Below, one piece after another: positions 38,428 to 46,903 of a DNA stretch of 64,000 nucleotides. This DNA comes from a virus. The notes beneath the pieces are model-generated. The model saw only the letters and a program-made list of their open reading frames with translations. It searched no databases and was not told where the DNA came from. The stretch's first letter is position 1, and each line of letters opens with the position of its first letter. Location of the stretch: the IMG/VR virus record IMGVR_UViG_3300023179_000025, positions 62,001-126,000 of that record; one strand, 5' to 3'. Made by a program: the position numbers and the translations under genes.

Positions 38428-38618
38428 AAAAAGCTAGAGTAAGATTAATTAATCATAATCAATTTACTGAGATAATATTATGGTGTACACAATTTATTGG
38501 CGAAGAAAACACAAACTGGTATTGGACATACGTAAATGATAGTGTATTTGATTCAATGATTGATTTTGTTTTTAGTAAAGAAGAATATGCCAATTTATTT
38601 GCATTAAGATGGCTATGA
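38418..38618 (+). CDS. small paralogue 2 (66 aa)
   Basis: It has EIILWCTQFIGEENTNWYW and ends ANLFALRWL, the same layout as paralogue 1. It overlaps the neighbours by ten bases on each side, so the row is probably translated by coupling. Confidence 0.6.
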   Translation: MFIEKARVRLINHNQFTEIILWCTQFIGEENTNWYWTYVNDSVFDSMIDFVFSKEEYANLFALRWL

Positions 38619-38866
38619 TGCTACATTACTTTGATTTTAGACGAGGGTTCGACAATGATAAACCAAATTGGTTTATTTGCAACATTGAAAACTACAATAA
38701 TGACATGTTTGAATTTATGGATAGATGTGAGACAATGATAGATTGGGTATATAGTGAGTTAGATATGCCTGAACGTCATTGTCGTTGGACTTGTCACAGT
38801 AATAATTTTACAATAAAGTTTAGATATTTACATCATTTGAATTGGTTTAATTTACGTTGGAAATAA
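38609..38866 (+). CDS. small paralogue 3 (85 aa)
   Basis: A longer variant with CETMIDWVYSELD, RWTCHSNNFTIKF and C-terminal WFNLRWK. Its end abuts the next ATG exactly. The family layout is recognisable but more divergent. Confidence 0.6.
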   Translation: MAMMLHYFDFRRGFDNDKPNWFICNIENYNNDMFEFMDRCETMIDWVYSELDMPERHCRWTCHSNNFTIKFRYLHHLNWFNLRWK

Positions 38867-39178
38867 ATGAAAAATTTTAAGATAATTAAGTTAGATAAAC
38901 GTTTTAAAGGATATGGTCACTTTAAATACGGTGTGACCACTAATTTCGAGTATACATTCTGTGAAATGCGTGAATGGTGTTGGACTACATTTGGACCAAG
39001 CAAAGAAATTGGGTATTGGCTAGATGATACAGACTTTAGAATTCATTATATGGCTAAACCAAAAACTATAGTACATCATAATGAACATTGGTCTTGGCAC
39101 AGTGAAGATTTAAATTTTAATAAGATTTTTTTACGATCAGAAAAAGAACTTGTATTGTTTAAGCTAAGGTTTGAATAA
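38867..39178 (+). CDS. small paralogue 4 (103 aa)
   Basis: Features are CEMREWCWTTFGPSKEIGYW and C-terminal LVLFKLRFE. The N-terminal part is extended. It overlaps paralogue 5 by one base. Confidence 0.6.
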   Translation: MKNFKIIKLDKRFKGYGHFKYGVTTNFEYTFCEMREWCWTTFGPSKEIGYWLDDTDFRIHYMAKPKTIVHHNEHWSWHSEDLNFNKIFLRSEKELVLFKLRFE

Positions 39179-39396
39179 TGGTTGATACTTCTTTTAAAAC
39201 AAGAAAAGGCACAGGATATACCTACGATTGCAAAGGTAGAAAAGAAAATCCAACACATATTGTTAAATGGTGTAGAAATAATTTCGGTGAGCGTGGTAAA
39301 GGTTGGGACTTTTACACGGTACAAGGGAATGTCCATATTGAAATTTGGGATAGCAAATATAAAATGATGTATGAACTTTGGAAATATAATGTATAA
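39178..39396 (+). CDS. small paralogue 5 (72 aa)
   Basis: It has HIVKWCRNNFGERGKGWDFY, the clearest WC..NFG turn of the set, then MMYELWKYN at the end in place of LRW. It overlaps the exonuclease gene. Confidence 0.6.
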   Translation: MVDTSFKTRKGTGYTYDCKGRKENPTHIVKWCRNNFGERGKGWDFYTVQGNVHIEIWDSKYKMMYELWKYNV

Positions 39397-39952
39397 TCAT
39401 GTAATGATTGATATGGAAACGTTAAGCACAGATCCAAACTGTGTAATATTAACAATAGGTGCTGTAAAATTTAATCCAAGGAGTACAGGTGTAATTAAAA
39501 AATTAGAATTAAGACCTACTGTTGATGAACAAATTGAAATTCATAATAGGACAATTAACGATGATACTTTACGCTGGTGGTCTGAGCAAAGCCCTGAAGC
39601 ACTTGAAGAAGCATTGGGAGACAGGGGAAGGCAATCATTTAAAGAGTGCATGGATATACTTTACAAGTTTTGTTGGAACTGTGATGCTGTTTGGAGCAAT
39701 GGTGCATCATTTGATATTGTTGTTGCTGAAACCGCATTTAGGCAAACTCTCATTGATCGCCCTAATCCTATTCCTTGGCCTTTTTATGCTATTAGAGATA
39801 CTAGGACTTTATACGAAATTGCGGGAGTCAAACTTAAAGATGGAGGTTACGTTACCACACACAAAGCAGTAGAAGATGCAGAACGTCAAGCAATTGTTGT
39901 ACAACAAGCGTATACTAAGTTAATTAAAGCAGGATTGTATGCGAATAAGTAG
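39389..39952 (+). CDS. DnaQ-like 3'-5' exonuclease
   Basis: DEDD-family motifs: MIDMETL (DxE, motif I), NGASFDIV (motif II) and HKAVEDAERQA (motif III, DEDDh-like). It belongs near the Rv2179c/DexA-type exonucleases. ATG 39389 is selected; an earlier in-frame ATG at 39371 would lengthen the overlap with paralogue 5. It overlaps the following mini-DnaE gene by 14 bases, which suggests a proofreading-type partnership. Confidence 0.75.
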   Translation: MYNHVMIDMETLSTDPNCVILTIGAVKFNPRSTGVIKKLELRPTVDEQIEIHNRTINDDTLRWWSEQSPEALEEALGDRGRQSFKECMDILYKFCWNCDAVWSNGASFDIVVAETAFRQTLIDRPNPIPWPFYAIRDTRTLYEIAGVKLKDGGYVTTHKAVEDAERQAIVVQQAYTKLIKAGLYANK

Positions 39953-40523
39953 TGATATTGATATTGATTTGGCAGATCGTGAGTCACTATTAAAATTAAT
40001 AGAACATATTCCTGCATCAATAAGAAAAAACAATACAGTAAAAAAACATCCAACTGGTGTTTATGTAACAGATATACCATATGATCCAATTAACAACATG
40101 TCAGCATTGGATTATGAAATAGCAGAAAATAGAGGATATTTTAAACTTGATTTTTTAAATGTACATGTATATGGAAAAATTAAAGATGAGCAACATTTAA
40201 TAAACTTAATGTGCGAACCTAATTGGACAAATTTGTATAAAAAAGATTTTGTTGAAAAATTAATACATATTAATAATCAATTTGACATATTATTAAAAAT
40301 GCCAGAGCCTATCGATAGTATACCTAAATTAGCTATGTTTTTGGCAATTATTCGACCTGGTAAACGACATTTAATTGGTAAAACATTTGATGTAATTGAA
40401 AAAAGTGTTTGGGATAAAGTAGATGATAGTTATTATTTCAAAAAAAGTCATAGTTACAGTTATGCACAATTAGTTGTTGTGCATATGAATTTGCTTGATG
40501 AATCAAATAACTTTTTTAACTAG
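39939..40523 (+). CDS. miniature DnaE-like polymerase III alpha domain (194 aa)
   Basis: Motifs of the C-family polymerase palm and fingers occur in the same order as in DnaE, at much shorter spacing: SDIDIDLADR (residues 5-14; Asp8 and Asp10 match the catalytic pair), HPTGVYVT (37-44), YFKLDFL (67-73; Asp71 matches the third catalytic Asp), IRPGK (138-142), and FKKSHSYSYAQ (167-177). No PHP, OB or tau-binding regions are present. It overlaps the exonuclease gene. It may be an active minimal polymerase or a regulator; this is inference. Confidence 0.6.
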   Translation: MRISSDIDIDLADRESLLKLIEHIPASIRKNNTVKKHPTGVYVTDIPYDPINNMSALDYEIAENRGYFKLDFLNVHVYGKIKDEQHLINLMCEPNWTNLYKKDFVEKLIHINNQFDILLKMPEPIDSIPKLAMFLAIIRPGKRHLIGKTFDVIEKSVWDKVDDSYYFKKSHSYSYAQLVVVHMNLLDESNNFFN

Positions 40524-40883
40524 TGTTATACTACGCCTTTTTAATCTACGCTTATTTAAATCTTGTAAAGAACAAACAGGACCATGTAAAATAGTAAGAC
40601 TTTTTGTATTAAATGTGCGTAAAAATATTTTAAATGATGTCCATTCATCCTTTAAAAAAAGATTAATTGGTATTAATCTATTACTTTCCCACCACCAAAC
40701 CTCACCTAGCATTAAAAATCTGCTTTTTTCATCTCTATCAATTATTGCACCATAATCATACAATGTAGTCACAATGTCATCACTATTTTGGATTATTCCA
40801 ACATATTCTTGATTTGCATAGGATACAACAGACATAAAAGGGTGTGTATCACTTAATTTTTTTAAAAAATCATTATTAATCAT
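40503..40883 (-). CDS. hypothetical protein of T4-like phages (126 aa)
   Basis: The segments VGIIQN, LYDYGAIID, LGEVWWWESNRLIPI and LHGPVCSLQDL form a conserved-looking pattern in short T4-like phage proteins of unknown function. It is convergent with the mini-DnaE gene and overlaps it by 21 bases. Its start is near the divergent 40968 gene. There is no domain I can name. Confidence 0.6.
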   Translation of the reverse strand: MINNDFLKKLSDTHPFMSVVSYANQEYVGIIQNSDDIVTTLYDYGAIIDRDEKSRFLMLGEVWWWESNRLIPINLFLKDEWTSFKIFLRTFNTKSLTILHGPVCSLQDLNKRRLKRRSITLVKKVI

Positions 40884-40941
40884 TATTTTATAAGTCCAAA
40901 TATATTTACACCAATTTTACCATATTTTATATTTTGATAAT

Positions 40942-40949
40942 CATAAATA
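40942..40949 (+). promoter_or_regulatory. T4-late-type promoter box
   Basis: CATAAATA, 18 bases before the GTG start of the next gene, with AGGAG between. Confidence 0.5.
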
Positions 40950-40967
40950 AGTATAGGAGCATTAAAT

Positions 40968-41750
40968 GTGTATTCAACATCTGTTTTTTATTATACTCAA
41001 CGTCAAATCGTTGTTTTATTATCAGGATATTCACCGAGAAGATATATGCCAGTTTATGCCAAACCATTAACCCTTAATAAGGGTGTAGATAATCAAATAC
41101 AATTTCAATTTTTAAATCAAGAACAAAAGCCGATTGATATTACTGGCAAAACAATTACGTGTAGAATATTAAACAATGCTGGAAATAAGGTTTTATTACG
41201 AAAGTCACTTACATTACAATTACCAGCTACAGGTATAGCAGCATTGATGTTAAATGCAGCGGAGCTTGAAAACATCGATGCACAAAAAGGTTATTATAGT
41301 TTGGAAATTCCAGTTGGTGAATTTGATTATCCTGTATTTGTTGATCAAAATGCGGGTGCACGTGGCGATGTGAATATTGTTAATAGTGTATTACCAAATT
41401 TTGTTCCAAGTCAAGAAGTTACAATACCAACTGGTCAACCTTTTCCAAATCTTGATGCCAATAATAGTATAAGTAATGTATTACCAAATGCTAATACATA
41501 TTACAGTAGTATTATTAATACACAGGATAATCCTATACTAACAATTCAAGCAAAATTAACTGAATATAACGGAGATGTTATAATTGAAGGTACTGTAAAT
41601 CAACAAGCCACAGATTGGTATCCAATTACAACATCTGTTTATTCAAATAATTCAAATACACATGGATGGACTATTCATGGATATCACCCATTTGTACGTA
41701 TGGTATTTATCAGCAATACAGGTATTGTTAGCGATATTTTAGCCAGATAA
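40968..41750 (+). CDS. baseplate/fibre-type structural protein (260 aa)
   Basis: The N-terminal domain KGVDNQIQFQFLNQEQKPID / ITGKTITCRILN resembles the BppU-type N-terminal domain of baseplate proteins. The C-terminal part is beta-rich with a possible carbohydrate-binding character (HGYHPFVRMVFIS). GTG at 40968 is the start, supported by AGGAG at 40955-40959; the overlapping ATG reads another frame. The late-type promoter fits a virion role. Confidence 0.55.
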   Translation: MYSTSVFYYTQRQIVVLLSGYSPRRYMPVYAKPLTLNKGVDNQIQFQFLNQEQKPIDITGKTITCRILNNAGNKVLLRKSLTLQLPATGIAALMLNAAELENIDAQKGYYSLEIPVGEFDYPVFVDQNAGARGDVNIVNSVLPNFVPSQEVTIPTGQPFPNLDANNSISNVLPNANTYYSSIINTQDNPILTIQAKLTEYNGDVIIEGTVNQQATDWYPITTSVYSNNSNTHGWTIHGYHPFVRMVFISNTGIVSDILAR

Positions 41751-41760
41751 GCCAACTTAG

Positions 41761-41789
41761 TTGTAATTAAGTCATATTTTTGTTAATAT
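41761..41789 (+). promoter_or_regulatory. sigma70-type promoter for the primase gene
   Basis: TTGTAA at 41761-41766, 17 bases, TAATAT at 41784-41789. The ATG at 41796 is six bases on, with no ribosome binding site. Confidence 0.45.
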
Positions 41790-41795
41790 TTTCAG

Positions 41796-42767
41796 ATGTT
41801 TGACATATTATCCTTTATTCCAAGTAAAAAAACGTTAAGTCAAAGTGGCTGGCATAGTTTTAATGCAATATGTTGTCAATATCGTGGACATAGACAAGAT
41901 ACTCGAAAACGCGGAGGCATACGTTTAGCTAATAACAGTTGGCAATATCATTGTTTTAATTGTGGATTTAAAGCTGGTTTCTTTCTAGGTAAAAGCATAA
42001 CAAAAAATGCAAGACAGCTATTTAAATGGTTAAACATTGATGAGCAACAAATAAATCGTTGGAATCTAGAGAGTATACAACATCGAGATTTATTAGAAAT
42101 AATAAAAGTTCGTAAAGAAAATAAAAAAATAAAGTTTAAAGATTATAAAATAGAAGATGGAGAAATTTTAGATATTAAAAATAGTCAACACAAAAAGTAC
42201 ATAGAATATTTAAATAAAAGAGGATTGAAGCATGATTGCTATCCTTTTTTGGTAACTCCAAATTTAATTGGAAGAAAGGCAAATAGAATAATAATTCCTT
42301 TTACCTTTGAAGGAAAAATTGTAGGACAAACGTCAAGATTTTTAGATGATAAAAAACCTAAGTTTATTAATGATCAACAACCTGGTTATGTATTTGGTTA
42401 TGATTTACAAAAACCAAATTGGGAAATTTGTATTTTGTGCGAAGGTATTTTTGACGCATTAAGTATTGACGGGTGTGCCATAACACATAATGTTATAAAT
42501 AATGACCAAGTCGAAATAATTAGTAGATTAAATAGACGAATTATATTTGTTCCAGATCAAGATAAAACAGGATTATCTCTTTGTGATCAAGCACTTGAAT
42601 TAGGATATGAGGTAAGTATACCTGAATGGGATAATAATATCAAAGATATAAATGATGCAGTGGTAAGTTATGGTAAATTTAGTACTTTGCTAAGTATTAT
42701 ACAGGCATCGACAAATAATAAAATAAAAGTTGAGATGAGGAGAAAGGCTATTGCTAAAAGATTATAA
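41796..42767 (+). CDS. DNA primase (gp61-like, Toprim)
   Basis: The primase makes RNA primers for lagging-strand synthesis. The N-terminal zinc site has Cys26/27, His32, Cys53 and Cys56 (YHCFNCGF). The Toprim part shows ILCEGIFDA (acidic motif 1) and VPDQDKTG (DxD motif 2). 323 residues, close to T4 gp61 (342). It overlaps the helicase gene by 17 bases, mirroring the gp61-gp41 pairing. Confidence 0.85.
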   Translation: MFDILSFIPSKKTLSQSGWHSFNAICCQYRGHRQDTRKRGGIRLANNSWQYHCFNCGFKAGFFLGKSITKNARQLFKWLNIDEQQINRWNLESIQHRDLLEIIKVRKENKKIKFKDYKIEDGEILDIKNSQHKKYIEYLNKRGLKHDCYPFLVTPNLIGRKANRIIIPFTFEGKIVGQTSRFLDDKKPKFINDQQPGYVFGYDLQKPNWEICILCEGIFDALSIDGCAITHNVINNDQVEIISRLNRRIIFVPDQDKTGLSLCDQALELGYEVSIPEWDNNIKDINDAVVSYGKFSTLLSIIQASTNNKIKVEMRRKAIAKRL

Positions 42768-44157
42768 TAATGATGTGCAATTGTTATTTTTGCGTATGAT
42801 GGTAACTAATTCAGAATTATATACAAGAATTATGAATATAATGAATGTAAAAAACTTTAATAAAAATTTGTTGCCTGTAGCAGAATTTATAGTTGAGCAT
42901 AGTAAAAAGTATAATGTAATGCCTGAATCAATACAAATAAAGGCTACTACAGGTATTGAAGTAGAAGTTATACAAGATTTAGATGAAGGACATTATGAAT
43001 GGTTTCTTGAGGAATTTGAAGCATTTACTAAAAGACAAGAACTAGAACGAGCTATCTTAAAAAGTGCTGACCTATTAGAGAAAGGAGAATACGATCCTGT
43101 AGAAAAACTAATTAAAGATGCTGTGCAGATTAGTTTACAGCGTGATATGGGTACAGATTATTTTGCTGACCCAAAAGCTAGATTAATGGCATTAAAATCA
43201 AATAACGGACAAAACAGCACAGGTTGGCCTAGTATGGATCAAAAACTATATGGTGGCTTTAATCGTGGTGAATTACAAATCTTTGCAGGTGGTAGTGGAT
43301 CTGGTAAATCGTTGTTTATGCAAAATCTTGCGGTGAATTGGGCACAAGCAGGGCTATCAGGAGTTTATATTACGTTAGAACTTAGTGAAGGTTTATGTAG
43401 TATGCGTATTGATAGTATGATGACGGATACAAGTAGTCGTGAAATTTTCAAAGACATTGATAACGTTGAAATGAAAGTTAAAATGGCAGCTAGAAAAGCA
43501 GGAAAATTACGTATTAAATATATGCCTGCACAATCTACTGTAAATGATCTTCGTGCTTATTGTAAAGAATTACAAATACAAACAGGCATGAAGATTGACT
43601 TTTTGTGTGTAGATTATTTAGATTTATTAATGCCTGTCAGTGCAAAGGTTAGCCCTAGTGATTTATTTGTCAAGGACAAATATGTTAGTGAAGAATTACG
43701 TAATTTAAGTAAAGAATTAAATGTATTATTTGTAACTGCCAGTCAATTAAATCGTACAGCAGTAGATGAGATTGAATTTGATCATAGTCATATAAGCGGT
43801 GGTATTAGTAAAATCAACACAGCAGATAATGTATTTGGTATTTTCACAAGTCGTAGTATGAGAGAGCGTGGTCAATATCAGTTACAATTAATGAAAACTA
43901 GGAGTAGCAGTGGTGTAGGACAAAAAATTGAATTAGATTTTAACATTGAAACATTAAGGATAACTGATAGTAATGAAGAAGTAAAACAATATTCACAACC
44001 AAGTCCAACTGAAATTTTAAATAAAATTCGTCCAAACAATACAGTTAATGACGTTATACAGAACACTGTACAGCCTCAAACAGGCAAAGTTGTTGCGGAT
44101 GTTCAGAGTAGCAAACTAAAGTCTTTGTTAAATAGTTTACAGAAACAAAATCAATAA
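42751..44157 (+). CDS. replicative DNA helicase (gp41/DnaB-like)
   Basis: The RecA-like core has Walker A GGSGSGKS (about residue 185), a Walker B-type VDYLDLL segment, and DnaB-type TASQLNR with the HISGG and TRS elements. It translocates 5'-3' and works with the primase. Its start is TTG at 42751 with GAGGAG eight bases before it. It has 468 residues, near T4 gp41 (475). The C-terminal tail is flexible. Confidence 0.92.
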   Translation: MLKDYNNDVQLLFLRMMVTNSELYTRIMNIMNVKNFNKNLLPVAEFIVEHSKKYNVMPESIQIKATTGIEVEVIQDLDEGHYEWFLEEFEAFTKRQELERAILKSADLLEKGEYDPVEKLIKDAVQISLQRDMGTDYFADPKARLMALKSNNGQNSTGWPSMDQKLYGGFNRGELQIFAGGSGSGKSLFMQNLAVNWAQAGLSGVYITLELSEGLCSMRIDSMMTDTSSREIFKDIDNVEMKVKMAARKAGKLRIKYMPAQSTVNDLRAYCKELQIQTGMKIDFLCVDYLDLLMPVSAKVSPSDLFVKDKYVSEELRNLSKELNVLFVTASQLNRTAVDEIEFDHSHISGGISKINTADNVFGIFTSRSMRERGQYQLQLMKTRSSSGVGQKIELDFNIETLRITDSNEEVKQYSQPSPTEILNKIRPNNTVNDVIQNTVQPQTGKVVADVQSSKLKSLLNSLQKQNQ

Positions 44158-44161
44158 CCCG

Positions 44162-44169
44162 AATAAATA
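44162..44169 (+). promoter_or_regulatory. T4-late-type promoter box
   Basis: AATAAATA, 18 bases before the next ATG, with ACGGGA between. Confidence 0.45.
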
Positions 44170-44187
44170 CATACGGGAAATAATCTT

Positions 44188-44436
44188 ATGCAAAAGAAAA
44201 CCAAAAGTTTACTAGAAGAATTAGAAGCAATCGGTAATAATAGAGACATGAATCTAGTGATAGAAAATAGAGCAGTAAACATTATAACCAGTGCTATTAA
44301 TTTAATAGAACTTATGAATAGACATTATCAAAAAGATAAGGCTGATGTTTTGGAGCGTAGACTATTAAGTGCTATTAAAAATAAAGATAGAAATAAATTT
44401 TCTAAGTCATTAAGGAAGAAAGATGAAAATAGTTGA
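44188..44436 (+). CDS. hypothetical helical protein (82 aa)
   Basis: Mostly helical and basic (SLLEELEAIG, NRHYQKDKADVLERR). No family recognised. It overlaps the next gene by 14 bases and has a late-type box upstream. Confidence 0.5.
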   Translation: MQKKTKSLLEELEAIGNNRDMNLVIENRAVNIITSAINLIELMNRHYQKDKADVLERRLLSAIKNKDRNKFSKSLRKKDENS

Positions 44437-45694
44437 ATTTAAGGACATGCAAAAGTTAGACGAGTTACGTTTGGACCAAGTTGTTGGTGATTATGGGGCA
44501 GCGGCCTTAAAACAGTTAGGTAATAGATTGACTGGCAGAGCAGTTGGGCAGGCAAGTGTGGATCAAAGACAATTAATGGACAAATGGATTAATAACTTTG
44601 TAGGAGATGCGGTATTAAATATCAACCAAGCTATTGAAACTGGGTTAGTTGATCCAAACCAAACTACACAAAATACAACTCAAGTAGATCCTAGTCAAGT
44701 TCAACAAACTGCACCTACAACCCAAGCTGTACCTGCAGCAGCAGGACGAGTTAGAGATCCGGATGCAGGCGCTAAAGCACGAGGCAAATATAAAGCACAA
44801 CAAGAAACTAGTCAAAATATTAATAATTATGTAAGACAAATCTCTGCTGAATTAAACGCTACTACTGATAAACGACAGAAAATGGCGTTAACTAAAGAAA
44901 TTGTAAATTTTATGGCAGATAGAAAAAATTACCCTGAGTGGCAAAATGCTGTTGCCACTGTACAACAAGTTATTAAAAAACAAAACCAAGATCCTAATTT
45001 TGCTAACGCGGCTATTGAAAGATTAAAAACAGGCAAAGTAATGGCTGAAGCATGGCAAATTTATTGGATTAACAAATTATTAGAGAGTGTTAATATAAGT
45101 TGGAAAGAGTTAGGATTTGTTGTATTAAAAGAAAATAAGCGTAAAAACTATTATATTGCAGAAACCAAATATAACAAGTTAAACAGTTTATTTGAGGGTT
45201 TGCTTAAAGAAGCACTTAGTATTAGTGATTTTATCAAAACACGTTGGTTACCTGCATATGCAAAAAGAAAAGGTAATTTAGATTATAGTTCAGACATGGC
45301 AAGTGTTGAAAAGGCTGCTGACGAAATACAAGCAAGTTATAGCAAAGATCAAGGACAACAAGCTTTAAGAAAATTAGGTAGTATGATGTTTACAATTGGT
45401 AATTTAGCTGGCACAGGCGGTTCGGCAGGCGGCACTGGTACATCAGGTGCAGGTACCTCTGCACAAGCTTCAGCTACACAACCAAGTTCTACTGCACAAG
45501 CTCCAGCTACACAACCAAGTTCTACTGCACAAGCTCCAGCTACTCAAAGTACTGCACCAGTAACTTCAGCACAAATGTCAAGTATAATTGAAAAATATGC
45601 TGAAAAATTAAAAGCTACTGATGCAGCAATGTATGAAAAATTAATGAAAAAGTTATTAGAAAAGTATAGAATGTGGGATGAATTACAAAGGTGA
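44423..45694 (+). CDS. phage protein with Ala/Thr/Pro/Gln linkers (423 aa)
   Basis: An N-terminal helical domain is followed by a Gln/Thr/Pro-rich linker (about residues 80-115), a middle helical region, and a Gly/Ala/Thr/Ser/Pro/Gln linker with 11-residue repeats (AQAPATQPSST), then a C-terminal coiled coil. The layout resembles head or scaffold-associated proteins of T4-like phages, but I cannot name it. Its stop overlaps the ligase-like gene by four bases. Confidence 0.55.
   Translation: MKIVEFKDMQKLDELRLDQVVGDYGAAALKQLGNRLTGRAVGQASVDQRQLMDKWINNFVGDAVLNINQAIETGLVDPNQTTQNTTQVDPSQVQQTAPTTQAVPAAAGRVRDPDAGAKARGKYKAQQETSQNINNYVRQISAELNATTDKRQKMALTKEIVNFMADRKNYPEWQNAVATVQQVIKKQNQDPNFANAAIERLKTGKVMAEAWQIYWINKLLESVNISWKELGFVVLKENKRKNYYIAETKYNKLNSLFEGLLKEALSISDFIKTRWLPAYAKRKGNLDYSSDMASVEKAADEIQASYSKDQGQQALRKLGSMMFTIGNLAGTGGSAGGTGTSGAGTSAQASATQPSSTAQAPATQPSSTAQAPATQSTAPVTSAQMSSIIEKYAEKLKATDAAMYEKLMKKLLEKYRMWDELQR
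45473..45538 (+). repeat. 33-base tandem repeat, two copies
   Basis: Two adjacent copies encode ATQPSSTAQAP in frame in the flexible linker of the 44423 gene. A third, diverged start follows. Confidence 0.8.
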
Positions 45695-46827
45695 ATATAG
45701 CATTATTGCGTGATAAGTTAATAAATTTAACGGTTATTAACGAAGCTAAAGGTCATTTGGATCATCCTGAAGATTTAATATTTCTACAGGGTTCTAGTGG
45801 TGCAAACACTGCGATTAATGCAACACTTGCTACAGCGAAAAATCCTAAAACAGTAACTATTAAATGGGATGGATATCCTGCATTGATATTTGGTAGGGGT
45901 ACTAATAATAAGTTTAGTATAATGGATAAACATATGTTTAATAAACGTGATTTATCTGGTAGACAAGTATATAGTCCTGAACAATTTGTTCAATATGATC
46001 AGGCACGGGGAGTAGACAGATCAGGGTTACATCAATTAATTGCTAATATTTGGCCTGATTTAGAAAAAGCAGACAGAGGTTTAGGTTATTATTGGGGTGA
46101 TGTATTATTTTTTAGTCCATTACAAGAAAAGAATGGCTTATATACATTTAGAGCTAATCCAAATGGTATTACATATACTGTTGAAACTAATAGTGAAATA
46201 GGTAACTTTTTACGTGGCAAAAAAGCAGGAATTGTTGTACATCAATATATTGCACCAAATGCTGAAAGTACAGATGAAGCTACACCATTAAATGGAACTA
46301 TAGGTAAACTTAAAAATAACACAGACGTAGCAATTGTACCTGCTAAAATGCCTATTACCCCTAAGTTAAAGATAGATAATAAATTAATAAGTGCTGCTAA
46401 AAATGAAATAGCAAGATACGGAGAAGATGTTGACAGACTATTAGATACAGCTCCACAAGCAAGAAACACATTTGTACAGCTTTTTACAACATATATTAAT
46501 AAAAAAATTGTTGAAGGAAATTTGTCTAATTTAGTTAAAGGTTTTTATGAATATTTTAATAATAAGCTTATGACAGATCCTATGCGTAAAAAGTTAACTC
46601 AGCATTTCCAAGAGAATCAAAAAGGTGTATTAGGTGCCTTTGCCATATGGATTGCATTATATAATTTAAAAATGAGTTTAGTTACACAATTAAACACTGC
46701 TGCTGAAGCCAGTCCTGTAAAAGGGTATTTACAAACTGGACAACAAACACAAGAAGGCTTTGTTAGTCAAGGGTTAAAATTTGTTGATAGAATGGGTTTT
46801 AGCCGTCAAAATTTAGCTGCTAGATAA
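45691..46827 (+). CDS. KxDG-containing protein, possible nucleotidyltransferase/ligase fold (DUF6267-like)
   Basis: TIKWDGYPALIFGR (Lys58-Trp-Asp-Gly61) matches motif I (KxDG) of DNA/RNA ligases and capping enzymes, followed at ligase-like distance by YYWGDVLFF (motif III-like) and AGIVVHQY (motif IV-like). The overall sequence resembles a conserved family of T4-like phages that I recall as DUF6267. The N terminus has TVINEAKG, a possible prohead-protease-type I-x-E|A site. Ligase activity is inferred from motifs, not established. Confidence 0.55.
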   Translation: MNIALLRDKLINLTVINEAKGHLDHPEDLIFLQGSSGANTAINATLATAKNPKTVTIKWDGYPALIFGRGTNNKFSIMDKHMFNKRDLSGRQVYSPEQFVQYDQARGVDRSGLHQLIANIWPDLEKADRGLGYYWGDVLFFSPLQEKNGLYTFRANPNGITYTVETNSEIGNFLRGKKAGIVVHQYIAPNAESTDEATPLNGTIGKLKNNTDVAIVPAKMPITPKLKIDNKLISAAKNEIARYGEDVDRLLDTAPQARNTFVQLFTTYINKKIVEGNLSNLVKGFYEYFNNKLMTDPMRKKLTQHFQENQKGVLGAFAIWIALYNLKMSLVTQLNTAAEASPVKGYLQTGQQTQEGFVSQGLKFVDRMGFSRQNLAAR

Positions 46828-46830
46828 CTC

Positions 46831-46847
46831 AAAACCAAGTTTTTTTG
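46831..46847 (+). terminator. weak terminator-like hairpin
   Basis: AAAAC and GTTTT around CAA form a 5-bp stem followed by a T run. The stem is AT-rich, so termination would be modest. Confidence 0.35.
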
Positions 46848-46854
46848 TATTTGG

Positions 46855-46862
46855 GATAAATA
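46855..46862 (+). promoter_or_regulatory. T4-late-type promoter box
   Basis: GATAAATA, 41 bases before the start of the next gene. The leader carries TGAGC/GCTCA (46869-46881) as a small hairpin. Confidence 0.55.
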
Positions 46863-46903
46863 ATAGTATGAGCAATGCTCAACTAACATAAGGAAATAGA
46901 AAA

